NCBI GenBank assembly: GCA_018828385.1 | Contig: JAHJVE010000015.1 | Location: 62,001-126,000, forward strand | DNA from: Gammaproteobacteria bacterium | GTDB taxonomy: Bacteria; Pseudomonadota; Gammaproteobacteria; Burkholderiales; Rhodocyclaceae | DNA: 64,000 bases | Direction: 5' to 3' | Shown: positions 61,267-64,000 of the stretch, in pieces | How positions within the stretch are numbered: position 1 is the first letter of the stretch | Layout of the letters: every line of letters begins with the position of its first letter | Made by a program: the position numbers and the translations under genes | Notes under the pieces: model-generated | The model's database searches: none | What the model was told of the DNA's origin: nothing | The model's input: only the letters and a program-made list of their open reading frames with translations

Positions 61267-62190
61267 ATGAAAATCACCCTGCGCCAACTCGAAGTCTTCG
61301 TTGCCATCGCCCATCTGGAAAACGTGTCGCGCGCGGCGACGCAGCTCAACATGTCGCAATCGGCGGCGAGCACGGCCCTGCTCGAACTGGAGCGCCATTT
61401 CGACTGCCCGTTGTTCGACCGCCTGGGCAAGTCGCTGCGCCTTAACGGCAACGGCCGCGGTCTGCTGCCCCAGGCCGAGGACATGCTGGCCCGGGCCGGC
61501 GAGATCGAAGGCTATCTGGCCGGCGGCAAACTCGCCCCGGTCGCCGTCGGGGCGACGCTGACCATCGGCAATTACCTGGCGACGCTGGTCGTGGTCGAAT
61601 ACCTGCAAAAGAATCCGGGCAGCCGGGTTGCCTTGAGCGTCTGCAACACCCGGCAGGTGATCGAGCGCCTGCATCGCTACGAGCTGGACATCGGCCTGAT
61701 CGAGGGCGAGGCGAGCGATGCCGATCTGATTTTCGAGCCCTGGATCGATGACGAACTCGTCGTTTTTTGCGCTCCCTCGCATCCTCTGGCCGCGGCGGGG
61801 TCGCTACGGTCGACGGCCCTGGCGGGGCAAAAATGGATCGTCCGCGAGCCGGGTTCCGGCACGCGGGCCCTGTTCGACCGGGCCATGCGTTCAGTTGGTG
61901 TCGATGCCGATGTTTGCCTGGAACTCGAGCACACCGAGGCGATCAAGCGCGCCGTCGAGTCTGGCCTGGGCGTCGGCTGCCTGTCGCGGCTCTCCTTGCG
62001 CGAGGCCTTTCGGCGCGGCAGCCTGGTCGAGATCGGGACACCGGACCTGGCGCTCCGCCGGCGCTTCCAGTTCGTTCGTCAGCGCCAGCGTCAGGTCAGC
62101 ACGGCGACGCAAACATTCATCGCCGAATGTCGTCGGCTGACCGGTGAGGCGAGCGATACCAGCCAGCTGACCTTGCCTTTCATCGCCTGA
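61267..62190 (+). CDS. LysR-type regulator divergent from fpr (FinR-like position)
   Basis: 307 residues. The winged HTH (about 4-60) includes NVSRAATQLNMSQSAASTAL; the effector-binding domain has GATLTIGNYLATLVV and IGLIEGEASDADLIFEPW, a pattern seen in CysB/CbbR/YeiE-type LysR proteins. The position next to fpr suggests control of ferredoxin reductase under redox stress, as FinR does in Pseudomonas; the sequence alone does not prove orthology. Confidence 0.9.
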   Translation: MKITLRQLEVFVAIAHLENVSRAATQLNMSQSAASTALLELERHFDCPLFDRLGKSLRLNGNGRGLLPQAEDMLARAGEIEGYLAGGKLAPVAVGATLTIGNYLATLVVVEYLQKNPGSRVALSVCNTRQVIERLHRYELDIGLIEGEASDADLIFEPWIDDELVVFCAPSHPLAAAGSLRSTALAGQKWIVREPGSGTRALFDRAMRSVGVDADVCLELEHTEAIKRAVESGLGVGCLSRLSLREAFRRGSLVEIGTPDLALRRRFQFVRQRQRQVSTATQTFIAECRRLTGEASDTSQLTLPFIA

Positions 62191-62206
62191 CCGCGGACGA
62201 AAAAAA

Positions 62207-62226
62207 GCGGGGTCCGCAGACCCCGC
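62207..62226 (-). terminator. Terminator of the TRAP permease operon
   Basis: GCGGGGTC-CGCA-GACCCCGC with an A-run on its left, i.e. a T-run on the minus strand. It lies 21 bases after the end of the large permease gene and also 16 bases after the convergent lysR. Confidence 0.88.
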
Positions 62227-62247
62227 CTGGCTGTGCTTCGGCGAACC

Positions 62248-63729
62248 TTAGTTGCTGCCGCTCTGCAGCTCCTTGAGCAAATCGGCCGGCGATTTGCCGC
62301 CGCCAGCCGACTCGTCCTCGTTCTGCCGCATGAGCGTATCGAGGTCGATGGGGTCGGGGGCTGTGCCGTCCTGTTCCATGCGCTGCATTTCCTGCTGCGC
62401 CTCGTCGCCGTAGCTGACGATGTTCGGGAAGATGATGATCAGCGCCACCATGATGATCTGGATACAGACGAAGGGAATGGCGCCCCAGTAAATGTCTGTA
62501 GTCTTGATCGAACTCGGAGCCACCGAGCGCAGGTAGAACAGCGCGAAGCCGAAGGGCGGATGCATGAACGAGGTCTGCATGTTGACCGCGAGCAGGATGC
62601 CGAACCAGACCAGATCGATGCCCAGCTTGTCGGCCACCGGAGCAAGCAGCGGCACGATGATGAAGGACAGTTCGAAGAAGTCGAGGAAGAAGGCGAGCAG
62701 GAACACCATCAAGTTGACCACGATGAGGAAACCGACCTGGCCTCCTGGCAGGCTGAGCAACAGGTGTTCGACCCACAGATCGCCATTGACCGCACGGAAG
62801 ATCAGACCGAAAACGGTCGAGCCGACGAGGATGAAGATCACGAACGACGACAGCTTGCCGGTGGTCTCCATGGCCTGCTTGAGGAGCTTGATGCTCAGTC
62901 GCTTGCGGCTGACGGCCAGAGCCAGCGCACCGGCCGCGCCCATGGCGCCGCCTTCGGTCGGCGTCGCGATGCCCATGAAGATGGTGCCGAGAACGAGGAA
63001 GATCAGCAGCAGCGGCGGCACCATCGTCGTGACGACGCGCAGCATCAGCTTGAAGCCGCGCAGGGTACGGGCTTCCGGCGGCAGGGCCGGGGCCGCGCTG
63101 GGCTTGAGGATGGTGAGCAGTATGACGTAGCCGACGTAAAGGCCGGAGAGGACCATGGCCGGGAAAATGGCGCCCTGGTACATGTCGCCGACCGACTTGC
63201 CGAGCTGGTCGGCCATGATGATCAGCACCAGCGACGGCGGGATGATCTGGGCCAGCGTGCCGGAAGCGGCAATGACGCCGCAGGCCAGCTTCTTGTCGTA
63301 GCCGTAGCGGAGCATGATGGGCAGCGAGATGAGACCCATCGAGATGACCGAGGCGGCAACGACGCCGGTGGTCGCCGCGAGCAGTGCGCCGACGAAGATG
63401 ACGGCAAAGGCCAGGCCGCCGCGGATCGGCCCGAACAGCTGGCCGATGGTGTCGAGCAGATCCTCGGCCATGCCTGACCGTTCAAGGATCAGTCCCATGA
63501 AGGTAAAGAAGGGGATGGCAAGCAGCGTATCGTTGGCCATGATGCCGAAGATGCGCTCGGGCAGGGCCTGGAAGAGCGCCGGGTGGAGCAGCCCCAGTTC
63601 AATGCCGATGAGGCCGAAGACGATGCCGTTGGCGGCCAGCGCGAAAGCAACCGGATAGCCGCAGAGGAGGAATACAACCAGCGCGCCGAACATCAGCGGC
63701 GCCATGTTGGCAATCATGAACTCTGCCAT
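62248..63729 (-). CDS. TRAP transporter large permease DctM
   Basis: 493 residues, 12 or more membrane helices. DctM signatures: IPFFTFMGLILERSGMAEDL, SGTLAQIIPPSLVLIIM and TPTEGGAMGAAGALAL. The C-terminal about 60 residues are a charged cytoplasmic tail (rich in Glu and Asp), longer than usual for DctM. It couples Na+ or H+ influx to uptake of the ligand delivered by DctP. The start overlaps the stop of the small-permease gene (TAATG). The binding-protein paralogs at 57-60 kb are its likely partners. Confidence 0.93.
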   Translation of the reverse strand: MAEFMIANMAPLMFGALVVFLLCGYPVAFALAANGIVFGLIGIELGLLHPALFQALPERIFGIMANDTLLAIPFFTFMGLILERSGMAEDLLDTIGQLFGPIRGGLAFAVIFVGALLAATTGVVAASVISMGLISLPIMLRYGYDKKLACGVIAASGTLAQIIPPSLVLIIMADQLGKSVGDMYQGAIFPAMVLSGLYVGYVILLTILKPSAAPALPPEARTLRGFKLMLRVVTTMVPPLLLIFLVLGTIFMGIATPTEGGAMGAAGALALAVSRKRLSIKLLKQAMETTGKLSSFVIFILVGSTVFGLIFRAVNGDLWVEHLLLSLPGGQVGFLIVVNLMVFLLAFFLDFFELSFIIVPLLAPVADKLGIDLVWFGILLAVNMQTSFMHPPFGFALFYLRSVAPSSIKTTDIYWGAIPFVCIQIIMVALIIIFPNIVSYGDEAQQEMQRMEQDGTAPDPIDLDTLMRQNEDESAGGGKSPADLLKELQSGSN

Positions 63730-64000
63730 TATTTGGCCTCCTGTGCTTTGGTGGCGGCAATGGCGGCAGCCAGTTCCTCTTCGGGCGTCGGGCCCTTGTC
63801 TTTGTGGTTGGGGTCATCGATCCGTCCGGCCAGGAAGGCGATGCGCTTGATCAGCTCGGAAATGCCCTGCAGGGCGAGCAGGAAAAAGCCGATCGGCAGC
63901 AGGATCTTGACCGGCCAGCGAATCAGGCCGCCGGCATTGGCCGAGTATTCGTTGATCTTGTAGGACTCGGCAACCAGCGGCAGGGAGAGCCAGAGTACGG
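63729..64000 (-). CDS. TRAP transporter small permease DctQ, C-terminal part
   Basis: Only the last about 90 residues are inside the window: LIRWPVKILLPIGFFLLALQ is the last membrane helix, followed by GISELIKRIAFLAGR and a charged tail ending in KAQEAK. Its stop overlaps the dctM start. The rest lies beyond the right edge. It is the small subunit that anchors the TRAP complex. Confidence 0.88.
   Translation of the reverse strand, partial: VLWLSLPLVAESYKINEYSANAGGLIRWPVKILLPIGFFLLALQGISELIKRIAFLAGRIDDPNHKDKGPTPEEELAAAIAATKAQEAK

Noticed and set aside
61808-61842. CTACGGTCGACGG then GGGGCAAAAATGG inside the LysR gene near fpr
   Set aside because: The core differs at key bases and the first A/T tract is absent.
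1-64000. tRNA, rRNA, CRISPR arrays, prophage or complete insertion sequences
   Set aside because: None could be recognised on either strand; gaps between genes are short and no transposase, integrase or Cas motif is visible.

Overview
The window (64 kb, GC-rich, about 60-65% by eye) looks like chromosomal DNA of a betaproteobacterium of the order Rhodocyclales, in the Dechloromonas/Azonexus range. Supporting signs are the neighbourhoods (metG near an apbC/mrp gene, thyA-pgi-folA, darP divergent from pmbA), three PEP-CTERM surface proteins, many c-di-GMP/two-component/chemotaxis proteins, and TRAP transporters with Tat-exported binding proteins. The genus assignment is inference. I see no rRNA, tRNA, CRISPR array, prophage or complete insertion sequence.

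Layout. 1-5.6 kb: a partial hypothetical gene, uvrD, then a coupled qor / TAXI-binding-protein / ParA set. 5.7-12 kb: a large hybrid sensor kinase, a LysR-pirin-flavodoxin stress unit and a tandem-receiver protein. 12-15.7 kb: two PEP-CTERM proteins (lamin-tail and SdiA-regulated-like) and a sialidase-like exported protein with a membrane partner. 15.8-19.1 kb: a haem-c GGDEF-EAL protein and an enoyl-CoA hydratase. 19.2-20.1 kb: a lower-GC island with a small membrane protein and an integron attC-like sequence, flanked by inverted copies of a dispersed repeat. 20.1-28.1 kb: dnaE, a WbuC-like cupin, a third PEP-CTERM protein, a soluble chemotaxis receptor with an HTH-receiver protein, and a 2-Cys peroxiredoxin. 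28.2-39.6 kb: a five-gene, tightly coupled operon of DabA (DUF2309) with four complex-I-type antiporter subunits, followed by yjdM, a SulP anion transporter and a ribbon-helix-helix regulator; this is a probable inorganic-carbon uptake region. 40-47.5 kb: a gene-free stretch with DnaA boxes, metG, a response regulator, apbC, dcd and an Orn/Lys/Arg decarboxylase. 47.5-54.6 kb: folA-pgi-thyA, a PilZ-like protein, mogA, darP, pmbA. 54.6-64 kb: an exonuclease and a CNMP/CBS/DUF294 protein, tandem duplicated TRAP binding proteins, dps, a divergent fpr/LysR pair and the TRAP permease genes.

The most unusual signal is a dispersed element of about 40 bp with core GCTACGGTCAACCGG, followed by two A/T tracts about one helical turn apart. 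At least fourteen full, partial or diverged copies are visible in both orientations, in gaps between genes and also inside genes (pirin, cupin, dabA twice, folA, mogA, thyA). In genes the A/T tracts can change sequence while staying A/T, and the host proteins seem not to gain length. The architecture recalls the DNA uptake sequences of Pasteurellaceae more than a transposable repeat. The second main lead is the expanded DabA operon next to SulP.
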